In this document: one piece after another, positions 47,923 to 60,261 of the stretch
Position numbering within the stretch: position 1 is the stretch's first letter
Layout of the letters: each line of letters opens with the position of its first letter
Assembly (NCBI RefSeq): GCF_021130785.1
Contig: NC_060210.1
Location: 184,728,001-184,792,000 of the forward strand
DNA length: 64,000 nucleotides
Reading direction: 5' to 3'
DNA from: Homalodisca vitripennis
Taxonomy: Eukaryota > Arthropoda > Insecta > Hemiptera > Cicadellidae
Translations under genes and position numbers: made by a program
The notes under the pieces: model-generated
Told to the model about the DNA's origin: nothing
What the model saw: the letters and a program-made list of their open reading frames with translations, nothing else
The model's database searches: none

Positions 47923-47928
47923 GTTGGC
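47923..47928. repeat. Polinton target-site duplication, right (GTTGGC)
   Basis: Identical to 34,259-34,264. The pre-insertion sequence would therefore have been ...GACTAAAC, GTTGGC, TTTACTAAT.... Confidence 0.95.
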
Positions 47929-48540
47929 TTTACTAATATGTTTTTGAAAGTGGTGGTGTCTTAAAAATAATCCTAAGTTTATATCATAACTTACCTTTCT
48001 GCAGATTATAACATTCATATCACGAAATGTACACATATTTGATGATGATTTGATATATCAGATGTTTTATGACATTTATATCGAAATATTTGATAAACCA
48101 CGTTTTCATAACCTTGGAATTAAATAATGAAAATTCTTATATTGAAAATATTATTATTTGTAAGTACAATTTTTATTCTTGAAATACATAAAGAATATTA
48201 TTGAAATTTAATATAAGATAATTTGATAAACCCAGGTAACCGTTTCTAACAAACTTTTTCACCCAATATTTGTGATCTAAACCTTGAGGAAGGTTTCGAA
48301 CAGCTGTAATTTTTGTACCACTGCGGAGCGACACATGTGAGAAAGGTCTGCTTTGATAATTCTAAAGGCTTTACCCGTATCAAGTGTGTCTAGCTGTTAG
48401 CTCTGTTTTACTCTTTTTACAAAAATTCAAGCTCGTTTAAAATATATATCAAACTCAAGATGGTAAATATCAGGGAGGGGTATTTACCTTAGTAAATTAG
48501 TACTAAGATTTTCAGGTCATTTAGGAGTAAATAACAGTAG
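47929..48540. other. Right flank of the Polinton, no gene recognised
   Basis: AT-rich sequence without a supported gene, between the Polinton and a tandem array. Confidence 0.5.
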
Positions 48541-48980
48541 AAACGTAACGCAGTGACGTTGTTTTAACGTAATACCGTCAGTATAACGTAATGACATACA
48601 GTAAATGGGAGTTTAACGTAATAAATTCAGTTTAACGTAACGTACCACCCTCAACGGTAGTTTAACGAAATACCATCAGTATAACGTAATGAAATACATT
48701 CAATAGCAGTTTAACGTAATAAAGTTAGTTTAACGTAACGTACTACCCTCAACGATAGTTTAACGTAATACCATCAGTATAACGTAATGAAATACAGTCA
48801 ATAGCAGTTTAACGTAATAAAGTCAGTTTAACGTAACGTACGACCCTCAACGGTAGTTTAACGGAATAACATCAGTATAACGTAATGAAATACATTCAAT
48901 AGCAGTTTAACGTAACGTAATAAAGTCAGTTTAACGTAACGTACTACCCTCAACGGTAGTTTAACGGAATACCGTCAAAG
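48541..48980. repeat. 98-bp tandem array rich in TTTAACGTAA
   Basis: About four and a half units of roughly 98 bp. Each contains GTTTAACG(T/G)AATACC(A/G)TCA, GTATAACGTAATGA, CAATAGCAGTTTAACGTAAT and AACGTAACGTAC(T/C)ACCCTCAACG. Within a unit the AACGTAA core occurs four or five times, so the array is itself built from a shorter repeat. It begins about 620 bp outside the right Polinton end. The AACGTAA core is also the core of the palindromic array inside the Polinton at 41.9-42.4 kb, although the unit structures differ. Confidence 0.92.
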
Positions 48981-50061
48981 GTCAAATCAGTTTTTAATTA
49001 AATCAATTACATTTAGGAATTCGGACACCGACTTCTTTTGTTCACAAGTTCTTGCCTAATTTTCAAAAGGTTTGAAGTTGGCCAAATAAGTCAACAGATG
49101 CAGCAAATGTATTGTCTAGTAAAATACTAAAAGTATTAACACTTATAAAGGATTGCTGGTGATAATACAACCAGAGTGTATTTTAAGTTATGTTTTGTCC
49201 GTTTTGTTCAAATGGGTACGATATTTTAAAACCATTTAGGATAGAGTTTCCAGACAAAAACTATTATACTCATCAGCTTGAATAAGAGGCCCTATCAGGA
49301 CTTTAGAGTCAAAGCTGGAAGATAAAGTGACTTACTTTAGCCATGACGTGTTTAAAAAAATATTTTTCCAGAATGCCACTTTGGTCATTTAAAACGTCAC
49401 ACTTAAATTTAAGATTTGTTTTCGTAAATATTTCATTTCAATATTAAAAATTCAGTTATAAACCCAATATACATAAAATTCTTTTAATCGTTCAAACCAT
49501 ATTTTAGGGATTCAATCAATTGCAATAAACGGATAAAAAAGTTAAAATTGAATTTAGCATAATTTACAAAATGACAATTTAACAATAATTGTTTTATTGA
49601 TGCGGTGTTACGATTTATTGCCTAAGCTTTAGCAAAAGGCAAAAAAGGCTTTTCAAAAGGTGGTGAAAATAAAATATTTTATTTGTGGGGCTAGAAGGAT
49701 TTGTCCGTGTGTGTGTTCGTACGATATCTCGGGATCGAACTGACCTAAAAACATTTTTTTTTTTTTTTTTTAAGAAAACTCTTTAGCATGCAAAAGACTA
49801 AAAAGATGTACATAGATGAAGGTAGGACTTCTACAATATTTACACAGTTAAGGTTATTCACAACACAAGTACCAAGTACAAAGTACCGCTGTGTTCACGA
49901 GTCTTGTCGCCGTTGCGCAAATGTCAGCGACTTCCTGTTCCCATCCCGGGGTAGCAGCTTGTTCTCTCCTGCTTGTGCTTACTTTGTGTTTTACCAGCTT
50001 GTGGTCGGTAAGTTCTATCTGCATACGAAATTTCAAACCTTTACCTAACGTGTATACACTT

Positions 50062-50062
<1 letters not shown>

Positions 50063-50092
<30 letters not shown>
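50063..50092. repeat. Poly-T tract (30 T)
   Basis: Thirty consecutive T on the plus strand. It could be the poly-A tail of a minus-strand retroposon whose body lies to the right. The next recognisable sequence on that side is a family A repeat at 50,180-50,385. No flanking duplication was identified, so this remains a suggestion. Confidence 0.8.
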
Positions 50093-50096
<4 letters not shown>

Positions 50097-50179
50097 GCCT
50101 CCAAATATGTAATATACTAAAATACCCAAACAATATGACTGTACTCACTTTCTTCACAAATTTATTTATTCTAAACATT

Positions 50180-50385
50180 TCTCATTGCCATCATTGGTAC
50201 AAGTAAGCCCAATGTGAATGTGTTCACTAACGCTCAGCCAAACCCATGGAATGACATTCAGCACCTTCGAACTCAATATTACCCATGTAGAAATCAAGCT
50301 ATATACAAAATTTAAAGTTCATAGGTGAGTTCGTTTTTGAGAGATCAGGCAGACATACATAAATGAAATTTAAATAACTGCATTG
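50180..50385. repeat. Dispersed repeat family A copy
   Basis: Contains TTGCCATCATTGGTACAAGTA, CACTAACGCTCAGCCAAACC, CATGGAATGACATTCAGCAC, TTCGAACTC, ATATACAAAATTTAAAGTTC, TGAGTTCGTTTTTGAGAGAT and CAGGCAGACATAC. This copy and those at 60,262 and 61,905 show the fullest 5' part of the family. Confidence 0.6.
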
Positions 50386-52789
50386 GTTCTCAATTATCAC
50401 TAGGTTAATTTACCACCGTTTAACCAAAATAACAGTGAAATCACAGTTTTGATATAAGAAATGTTCAATCATATTACTAATAATGTGTTGATGAAATTCA
50501 TTGCTAACAATGAGCATATCCTCAAAGCGCATGTATAAATTTGGGAATAAAAATTTCATATGTAGTAAAATACATTAGGAAAAAGTGTGTTTATTATTCA
50601 TTGTATGTTCTCCATAATAGGTTTTAACTTAGGAAATAATTCTGCTTAAAATGTATGTTCTATTGTTTAAAAATTTAAAAGTACTCGATAAAATATATTC
50701 ATGCCAACCTTTAGGAACAAATACTTATACTGATTAAGGCACTTTCCATTTCTAAAAACCTTGCTAAATTTTCACTTTCGTAGTTTTTGGTGTTATGTCT
50801 TTTAGTATATTCTTTATTAAAATACGAGTATTATGTAACACTGTACAAAAAAATATTTAACTCTGTATATATATATATATATATATTTATTTATTTATTA
50901 TTTATATAATATATGCCTTATAAATACCTTTCGTTACAGTAAATGTAGTTATGTTTAAATAAAATAAGAAACCAATTTCATAGGCATTGCTTATGAACTT
51001 GGCTTCTTTTATAATTATTCTTTGGTTTATTATAATTATTAATATAACAAACATTTTATGTCGGAAAACAATTAAGTTTTCCAAACAAATATTCATTCTG
51101 CCAAATATAACTGTAAGATAAATAAACCACAACATTGAAAAAATAACATGTATTTAGAACCCAACATAAACAATTGTTATTGTTTTGACGTGAATCACTG
51201 AAATAATACAGCTATACTAGCTACTTTAACCCGTATCAGGCCAAATAATAAAATGAGAAATTAACTGCGAGGACTGATTAGAGTACTATGACCTTATAGC
51301 AACTAGAGTGCGCCTAGAGGCTACTACAGGTTAACATAATATATTATAAAAATAATATAGTTAGGTTTCACGAAGTAACCGTATTATAGGTTTAACTAAT
51401 TTTATTTATTCATTTATTGTTTTGATGTTATAAATTTTTAGAAACCATAAACACAAGAGGTAAAGTGAAATATGTTAATTGGGATGGTAATTAACTCAGA
51501 AAAACACCCTAAAGACCAAGCGTGTGAGACGTATATTATAAGTAGTATTTATTACAGCACTTTTTTATAAAAAAACTAAAATATCCCTGTTTTATTTGTT
51601 TTGCTTATCGATAATCAAGATTACAATTTATTATAAATTTTTAAAGGTTCAAAACCAAAAATCCTTTATTATTTAAAAATCACAGAAAAACATGCGACAC
51701 TCTTTGGGCTATTTATAACAGAATTTTTTGTTCGACTACTGTAATAAGTATCTCAAAATATGTTTGAACGGTTGACGCTTGCCATTGAACGGTTGAACTT
51801 GAAAGTTTTTCTACTCTGTGTAACCAAGTTCTTTAGCTGGAGGGCTGCAGTGCGCCAAATTGTTTGAATAGAAGGATAGAGCTAAAATTTTCTTAAACTA
51901 TAGATGATTGAGAATTGCAAATCTCCTTGATTTGAAAACCAAGTGTTTTATTTTTAATGGTCACCAATTTACTATGTACTATAGATTATTTAAAGTATCA
52001 AGTTACTAACCGCAAGTAACTATTACCACTCAAGAATTAACCATAGGATTGATCGATAATTTGTTAATGAACATTGGCAAACTACCTATATATGTGTATG
52101 TATACAAAAATAAGGTAGTAATTCCATAATTATAAGCTTAGGTAACATATAACTAGACGTTCTGTTGTTTATAAACTTCACCCCATCGTATAATTAAATT
52201 ACAATTAGTTTTAAACTTTCATTGTTAAATCATCTATATTTACGAAGCACATAATAATCAGAGCAGTTGTCAGGGTAAATCTAATATTTGATGAACTGAT
52301 TGAAGATATAAATAATTCAGCAGTACTGCACTATCTACTTTATTGTATGTTAAAATGGCAATGTCAATGTAGTAACTGCATTAATAATGAATCAGTAAAT
52401 ATAAACAGTACTAAATATTCATTAATTAATCAATATCTAATTGTAGTATGAATTCATAATGGCAATTAAACGTATTATATTATAAATATTAATGAATCGT
52501 AATATATGTTGATAATAATAAGTTGTAAATACTATTTATATACTTTTATAAAACCAACCATGATTATCAGACATGTGATTTTTTAACTTAGGCACTCAAC
52601 ACTTGACTTTCTTGGAATTGTGTATAGGGCATTCCAATATTGCTTAAAAAAACATAGAAATGAACCCTAACATGCCACAACGATACACTCTTTCCCAGAA
52701 TTCAATCCTAAATACTAGAAGGTTCATATAACGCAAATCCTTAAAAACGACTTTTTTAAATGTTGAATAAACTTCATAAGGATTCCCCG

Positions 52790-53285
52790 TTTTACCGGAA
52801 GCAGATAGGGGGTTTACTTAGACAGAAATAGGATTCTCAGTCCTCCGTATGCATGTATATTTTCTTAATCAGGGCAACCAGACAAACTCAACTATGGCAC
52901 TAGAAATATCTTGGACCGTAAGTAAATTGCAAAAGCAGGAAGTAAACTATTTTTGACCAATGTATATTTCGGAGAGATACATGGGTTTAAAGTTTTTTGA
53001 TCGGGACAATAGGGCAAACTCAACTGTGGCACCGTAATTTCATTTAAACTGCCGGAAGTAGTCAGCTTTTGACCGAAGTAGGTTTTCAGTTCTACGTGTG
53101 TATATTGTATTGTTACTATTATTGTTGTATCATTAATCTGGACTACAAGACAAAATTAACTATGCCATCGGCAATTTCTTCTACCGGAAATATATGACAA
53201 AGGCTGGAAGTAAACCGAAGTAGGTTTCGAGACATGTATTTGTATTTTCTTGATCAGGACAACAAGGAAAACACAGCGGAAAAAC
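52790..53285. repeat. Degenerate tandem repeat, about 3 units
   Basis: Three diverged units of roughly 120-200 bp. Each contains ATCAGG(G/A)CAAC or ATCTGGACTAC, GACAAA(C/A)TCAACTATGGCAC or GACAAAATTAACTATGCCA, a (T/C)GGAAGTA(A/G) block, and a GAAGTAGGTTT(T/C)(C/G)AG-type block. Copies differ by many substitutions, so the array is old. No coding content is seen. Confidence 0.6.
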
Positions 53286-56200
53286 TGCATAATTAATTCT
53301 AACCAGTAATGCTCCTATATGTTTAAAATATGATATATAAGCCAAAATAACCATGACCAAATTTAATATGTAAAATTAATCCATAGAGTTTTGAACGTTT
53401 CATAGAACTCCATCATATTATATGATACCTAAGTGCTTTTGATAAGTATTATAAGGATTATTGATTTTTTTAATTTCGTTTGAAGATGTAGGCACAGATA
53501 AAAATATGTAAAGAAATATTTACAGAGGAAAAATCCTGGACAGATTTTTTAAAATTATTAATATTAATGGCAAATAATGCTATATTTGGATGTAGGCTAA
53601 GCAGACTAGACAGGCTGTAGTATGAGAAATGGGTAGAATATTTTATTTATAACTGTGTGGAGAGAAATGGTCGCGAACAGCGGAAACTACTTCATCCAAG
53701 ATCTGGAGCATCTTCTTCCGGGATAAACTACTTCCATAGAATCATTGTTTATTCACAGTTTCTATGTTATAGTTATAAGTTGCAGTTTGTTTCAAAAGTT
53801 TGAAAAAAAAACGGCAACTTTTCGTTGTTATCAACATAAAACGTGGTAGTTACTGCACGTAAATAATTTGTATTATATTTTTAAAAGTATAAATAAACAA
53901 TATACATGGTTATTGTTTGTTGCACCTCTGCTTGATTTGAGGTTAACTTTAAAATTCAAACCCGAGATTGTTGTGGTGTTAACTTCGTGTCACCTTATAC
54001 TGATCAGAGGACAAATTACTCTTACTCTTTGTATATCACTACTATATTTATTATTTTAGAAACTTCAAATGTTATTTTTGATTGTAAGCTTAATTCTACA
54101 CATTACTCAATATTCCTCACTAAAAGATGATGAATTTGATTACATGTGTTCATTAATCGTGTGCACAAATCTTGTAAAGAATCTAGGAATCAGTAATATC
54201 CCATTCCAGTAAGTTCTATTATGACTAGTGACAGTAAAAAGTCTCCTGGATATAAAAAGTACTAACATAAAGTGTTTACATTCTCTCTGATGTGTCTCAG
54301 GAGTCCAATGAACCAGTGGAAGCAATCAAGTTAAACTTAGCTAATAAATTACCTGGTGAATTTTCAGGCTAAATAGCACTAACTGTGTTTGCTTTATTAC
54401 GTTATGTATAGCGTGATTTTTTAATTAGTCAAATAATAGAAATATTATATAAGCAATTGATTCCACAGTTTTAAGTTATTAAGATACCATAACTAATTAC
54501 CAACTCTTAAGGCTAAATTTTAATAAATAATTTACAAAATAAATCAAAGTTATATCATTAACCTCTAAAATTAATAATATTCATAATAATAATAATAAAA
54601 TTAAGAATTCATTAAGATAAATAATTAATTTGAATAATTTTATTTCTGTCTATATGTCTGTACGACATCTCAAGAACGACATAAACTATAAATTTTCTAA
54701 GAAGGTTCTTTTCTACCTATTTAACATAAGAACTCGATGGCGCTAATGGCCTTCATATTATTTGGCTCATTCAATAGGTTGGCACAATTTTTTTTTTTTT
54801 TTTTTTGTTTGTTTTTACTGAAAGTTTGTAAAAATGTCTTCAATTTTTGCATTTAACCCCAGCGAACCCTGTCACCTGACACGTTGTATACCGTACTTCT
54901 GCTTCATCTGATATTGCTATATAGATGGGTGAAAGTAACCTTTAACTTGGTGGCCAGTAGTAATTAATATATCTCTTATAGCCATGCAATGTTAGAGATG
55001 TTAAATTCTATTAAATGACTTTGTCAGATATTTTCATTGTGTCACCATTAGTAAACATAATTAACAGTATTGATTTTCACCCTTCAAATCCGATAATTAC
55101 AGGAAACAAAGAGAATGCTAATTATATTAAACAGACCACATTGACAGTCTAGTTCCGCATGCAAAATCGTTGACAGAAATTACCTCTAATTGGATCCATC
55201 ATTATACAAGTTTTACTTTAGAGTTACGACCACAAAGAGATGTATAATTTAGTAATTAAAATGTTACACAACCTACAGTTACAACAACTTTGACAGGTGG
55301 TTCAACTCTAAAGTTGATTGATGCTTTGTGTTACACTACAATTCAATTACCTTTATGAAGGTTATTTACCTTTTTGACAATTGGATTGTGTCATTAAGGA
55401 TTTATGATTTGTGTAAAATTTAAAAAGATGATACATCCTATAGTTATCCGTTATTTTTCATTGAGCAGCTTGTTTAGTTACGTTATCCAGCACTTTGTAA
55501 AATTCTTTACCTCTGAGGTTTAAAAACCTGGATGTTCTTGAAAATCTATTGCGAAAATTACCAAAAGATTATTTTTTATTTCGCGAAAAGAAAAAATACC
55601 TATTTTCTAGTGTAGAATCTAGTTCTTTGGCATTAAAAAAAAACACAACAAGAGAAACTCTGAAGATGTACAACTGATACAAAAAAGTAGAATATTTCAA
55701 TAAATTCACAAATTTATTACGCCATATTTAAATCTTCACTTGAAAAGAAGGATGAGTACGATAAGAGGAACTCTAGAAGTAAGCAAAACCATCAGTAAAT
55801 TGGAGAAGGACTTACCAAATCAAACGTCTACAAAATATTCCTTGTGTTCCGACAAAAATAGAAGAAGGGTGTGTAAGCACTAAGACTATCTCCACGGTTA
55901 TGGCGGTTGTAGTAAAAAGTAGTATTACATTTTAAATGTAATGTAACAAATATTTACACTAGATAAAAACAATAAAGCTGTTGCAAAAATATACTGACCA
56001 TATCCAAAATTAAAAATAAACTAAATCTGATATTAAATAAAAGTCCCCAATCTACGTCAACATGCCAAAACTAAAAGTTTGCACTTATTCCATCATGGAA
56101 TAACACCTCGAAATGAACATCAATCTGAGAATTTGGTGATTAAATTATTGTTAAAATAACAAATACAATTTTTAAATATGTTAAATTTCCCGTAAATGCT

Positions 56201-56464
56201 TCCGACTTTATAGTTCGGAAAATTATTTATACTATAGCATAAATAGGATATAGAATAGTATTACTTTTTATTCAATAATTTGTATTTGTAATTAGAAAAA
56301 TACGCATATAAAACATTATCTTATCAATATTTTGACGCTTTAAATAGTACGGAGTAAAGCACTAAGACGATGACAACTTTCGACATAGCAGACTAAATTC
56401 CTTTGCTTTAATTAAATGGATGTACTCTATCGTACGTGGAAGATTGTAAATTGAATTAAAAACA

Positions 56465-56690
56465 AAAGCTTTGTACGAGCGGGTACGTTTCAGCACTGCT
56501 CCCGCTTCAGTGACCGGTGCTGACGATCGTGTTCAGCATGCTGAGTGAATTGTAAATGGCGGCTTATTTATATGTTGATGCGAGCGAGGGTGGCTTGGTT
56601 TGTTAAATGGAAATACAATGTTCTGTGCACGCACTGCCTTTAAGTTGGCAATCACCACAAACGCAATCACGACCGACATTACGTCTTTGG
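56465..56690. promoter_or_regulatory. GC-richer island with palindromic motif
   Basis: Within very AT-rich DNA, about 220 bp are markedly richer in G+C. They contain the 12-bp palindrome TCAGCATGCTGA, the overlapping TGCTGAGTGA (close to a Maf/CncC-type TGCTGAGTCA half-site), GACCGGTGCTGACG and AAATGGCGGC. No reading frame or splice pattern is convincing. It could be a conserved regulatory element or an unrecognised repeat. Confidence 0.2.
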
Positions 56691-57177
56691 AATTTTTAGT
56701 ACCTTACGTTGAGTGCAATTTACTTAGATTGTATAAATAATCTATACTTATTTGCATTTAGGCACTTAAATGTGAATCATTGATAAAATATGGTTAAGCC
56801 TTCATCATAACATAGGAGGTATTGTGTCTTCGTTTTAGGATTTTGTTTTTTAAGTAAGGGCAACTGATAATATCCTAGGTTTACAATCTTTAACAACCTT
56901 TAAAATAAAATCCTATTCATCAATACGGACACGGACAATAAAGTTTCACTATTACACCAATAGGACTATTGTCACAGTTTCAACTGCCACAGTCACAAAT
57001 AAAACTCAGTATACTACAACATATTGTTCAGAACTCTTATTAACAACTAAATTTACTGGCTTAAAATAATTAAGCCTGTTTGCAAAGTAAAAGAAATTCG
57101 TTTTTTATAATTGATCTACAATCATAAATGTAGATTTTTACTAAATCAATAGACACAAAATGTACTGTACACTAAAA

Positions 57178-57345
57178 TAGGTTGGTGCAAAATAAAACAT
57201 CTTCCCTATATCAGATAATCGCTCAGACAACAAAGTATTGTATAGATTAAGATAAATACGTGCAGATAAACAGACAGACATACAGAAACTAAATTTACCC
57301 ATCCTCTTGAGAGATAGGCTCACTAAAGCTCAGCCAATCAAATTT
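57178..57345. repeat. Dispersed repeat family A copy (diverged)
   Basis: The clear part is at the right: AAACAGACAGACATACAGAAA, CCATCCTCTTGAGAGATAGGC and CACTAAAGCTCAGCCAATCA, in family order. The left half is strongly diverged or replaced. Confidence 0.45.
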
Positions 57346-58429
57346 TAGCTTTTTAAATAGTGCCTAATACAGACTGCGGATAAGTTGACACCGTATTTAT
57401 AGAGCAGACCAAAGTCCAGACGTAGTATATCTGTATGTAAAATTATTTTACTTTCCTATTGGATATCCCATATTCTATCGATATATCATAGAATAGTCAG
57501 TTCGTTGTCCGTATCAATATTTCCTTTTTGAAGTGACTATTTCTTTTGGCGGGCTATGGTTGTATGTTTTGCAGGGAGGGGGGACTTTGTCACTTAACGT
57601 CACATCAAGGTTGTTCGCTCTGTAGGGGCGGATATAATTTTTATTACGAAAATACAAGGTTGTAGTGGAAATGATACTGACCAACAAATTTTAAAGGCAG
57701 AAATAATTACTATATTTTTGTTGCCATGATATTCTAAAAATTAGATTATGGGTTTATAATAACTGAAATAACAAATACAATCTTGCTAATATCTTGTTGT
57801 TCCATGTCTCATTGTACTTAGGTTTCTATCATTTGACAGTCTTAAATTTAATTTATCTTTTAAACATTAAATTAATGGTTTGACATTTCTTCAGCAAAAT
57901 TTGTATTAAAACCTGTATTTATGTAATTTAATTTTTACATAAATGTAAAGTAAGGCCTAATGTAATTGAGTAAAGGTTATAATTATAATCAACTGAGACT
58001 AAATTTATTCCAGGATCAAATTACACTAAGACTTTGTTAGCTAACATCTAATCAATTTATTTTGAATCCTCTTTTAAATTTCGTCAGGACGAACTATTTG
58101 ATAACAGAAGTATGAATACATATTTATTGTGCTGAAATTCCATTTATAATTCGATGAAATATAATTACAATATGATAACAAATTTTACATTAGATTTACT
58201 TCATTAATTAATTAGTAGTTCAAAGATTTATTCAAAACAGTATTACAGTATATATTTGATTTTTCCATAGCTTGTTCCATAAGTAGTGGTCACTTCTGTC
58301 GGTCAGTCCCGCTCTGCCTTTCCATTTTTTTATTTCCTCTTCAAAACTTGGATTTTAACCAAAATTGTTTGATATTGGAAGTGCTCATGCTCTGAAGTGC
58401 ATTTTGAATACAGTGTCAGGAATTATTTA

Positions 58430-58437
58430 ATGCTCAC
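58430..58437. repeat. Merlin-like target-site duplication, left (ATGCTCAC)
   Basis: Eight bases identical to 59,010-59,017, directly outside the left inverted repeat. Confidence 0.88.
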
Positions 58438-58476
58438 GGGTATGGTACGATAAGCGGACCCGGTTTTTATATCGAA
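58438..58476 (+). repeat. Merlin-like left terminal inverted repeat
   Basis: 39 bp that pair with 58,970-59,009 with three differences (T/G at position 6, G/A in the CCCGG/CCCAG block, and a one-T length change). Confidence 0.88.
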
Positions 58477-58645
58477 ATTGGCAAACGATAGTACTTAATC
58501 ATAACCATCGATATAATCAACCGATACTGATTAACTATTTTGAATAATTAACTTAAATAATCTGTATCAACAGCTGTAAACACTTTCAAATAATACGCGT
58601 AAGGTAATATTTCAATTTTACATAAGTAACATTTGATTATTAAAA

Positions 58646-58800
58646 ATGGCAGTCAATTTTAGAAAATTACACGACATTGCTTTGAAATATGATGACATGT
58701 TTTACGTGGCTTCAACATGTTGGACTCGTACCGAAAAACCCGAGATTGTGAAATTTGTGGGAAAGAAACAACTGTATCTGTGAGAGGAGCAAATATGGTC
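58646..58800 (+). pseudogene. Remnant of Merlin-type transposase N-terminus
   Basis: An ATG at 58,646 opens MAVNFRKLHDIALKYDDMFY and a stop follows after 46 codons. A one-base frame change restores similarity further on, with DCEICGKETTVSVRGANM (from about 58,744), a CX2C half of a zinc ribbon as found near the start of Merlin/ISXO2-type transposases. The sequence then stops matching, and no DDE catalytic region is present within the element. This is most likely the leftover of an internal deletion of a full-length element. The family assignment is from pattern recognition. Confidence 0.55.
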
Positions 58801-58969
58801 GTCTTCAGTTTTCCTAATTTTGGTTATAATAATTTGTTTCATCACTGTAAATATTAAATTCATATTTTAATTTAAAGCATGTGATTGTTATTGAGGACTA
58901 TAAATACTTTTTTATCGATTGATACTCTAGGATTTGAGATGCGAATATTAGGTATCGATGGTTACATTC

Positions 58970-59009
58970 TTCGATATAAAAAACTGGGTCCGCTTATCGT
59001 ACCCTACCC
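58970..59009 (-). repeat. Merlin-like right terminal inverted repeat
   Basis: 40 bp, the reverse complement of the left end with three differences, ending ...TACCCTACCC. Confidence 0.88.
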
Positions 59010-59017
59010 ATGCTCAC
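59010..59017. repeat. Merlin-like target-site duplication, right (ATGCTCAC)
   Basis: Second copy of the 8-bp duplication. Confidence 0.88.
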
Positions 59018-60261
59018 ATTAAATTGTTATTAAATTGTCACAAAGTGTTTTATATAATGATGTACTGTCCGCCAAGCAGCTGTGCCGTTATTACAATAAT
59101 ATTGGTCTCTGGGCCGGATTTTCACTAAGCGGATTATCAACTTAGCCTCGTCTGATAGGCTCCATTCTCTGCGGTATTCCATCTGCACTGAATATTGAAT
59201 ATTGATTACTCGCTTCCCTTTCCTCGGTTCTGTTTAACTCGAGCCAATTAACCCCTCGATAATATTTTCTACGTTTAGGTTGTACTCAATGGGATTTTTA
59301 AATATCATCTGATTTACCATCTAAAACTCATAAGCAAAAGTTATTTTTGGCTCCGTGACGTTGGACTGTGTATAAATCTTGTACCCTTTAACGTCTGGAT
59401 TGACATTTAAAAACGTTATACATGTATGTGTATCTCATGTGATGCGTGATCGATTTTAAACAGACTTCACAGTAGATAAGGCTCCATTTCAGCCTTAGGT
59501 TTGATTTCTGGGAAAGCCACAGAGGTGGCAAAAAATAAAAATATCTTGGATAATTTTTTTGTGGAAACATTTAGTGAAATAACCATAAATACCACTGGGG
59601 TTATAATATTCCCTATAAACATTTATTTCGGCCAAAACTAATATTTACGAATGACAGCAACGTGATCAAGAATACGCGTGGCCGATCTTCACTTATAAAA
59701 CATTATGTAAAATATAGCACTTCAACCAGAATTCAAAATAAAAAATAATACATCACTAGAGAGTATTGCATAAAATATCATATTAAATTTTTACAGTCCC
59801 AGGCAGACAGAAAAGAAACCCCCCCCCCCACAGGGTAATGACAGATAGACAGCAATAATGCTCAAAAATATCAAATGGATAGACGTTCACCTTTATAAAA
59901 TAAATTCTTGTATATTAAGAAATTAAGTTACATGCAAATGTGTCAAAAAAGTCCATAGCTTAATTCGTTCTTACAACAACTAGCGTTAAAGAAACGCAGG
60001 CAGATAGATACACAAACAAAAGAGGAATTTTATGATAGATAAGCAAAATATACAAAATTTATATTTCAATTTATTCTCTAAATATTACCATGAGTTATAG
60101 GCTTTGTTAATGCAAAGTTTGACTCCGTGAAGGGATGTGCGCCATCATCGAACTCTTGATTGTCTATATACAAAAAAATTGTGCAACGGAGCTTCGACAA
60201 ACATGATAGTAGTTCAAAATGTTAAAGCGTCATTTTATTGAGTTTAGTCGTGTACAATTTT

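Larger units (their letters stand above)
48981..52789. other. AT-rich DNA with poly-T tracts and repeat fragments
   Basis: No gene is supported. T-runs occur at about 49,754-49,772 and 50,063-50,092. The segment 49,860-50,040 between them is less AT-rich and contains short open frames on both strands without recognisable domains. A phrase like CGTACGATATCTCGGGATCGAACT at about 49,718 resembles GTACGACATCTCAAGAACGACAT at about 54,660, suggesting fragments of one repeat family. A short (TA)n tract is at about 50,868-50,886. Confidence 0.5.
53286..58429. other. AT-rich intergenic DNA
   Basis: No gene is supported. It contains a T-run at about 54,788-54,807, the small GC-richer island at 56.5 kb and one family A copy at 57,178-57,345 (both listed separately). 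Otherwise it is AT-rich sequence with short frames. Confidence 0.5.
58438..59009 (+). mobile_element. Merlin-like non-autonomous transposon, 572 bp
   Basis: A 572-bp element with imperfect inverted repeats of about 39-40 bp. It begins GGGTATGGTACGATAAGCGG and ends CCGCTTATCGTACCCTACCC, and is flanked by exact 8-bp direct repeats ATGCTCAC. Ends beginning with GG and 8-9-bp duplications are features of the Merlin (IS1016-related) superfamily. A short internal coding remnant has a CX2C zinc-ribbon start, which supports the same assignment. The catalytic domain is missing, so the copy would depend on a transposase encoded elsewhere. Confidence 0.8.
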
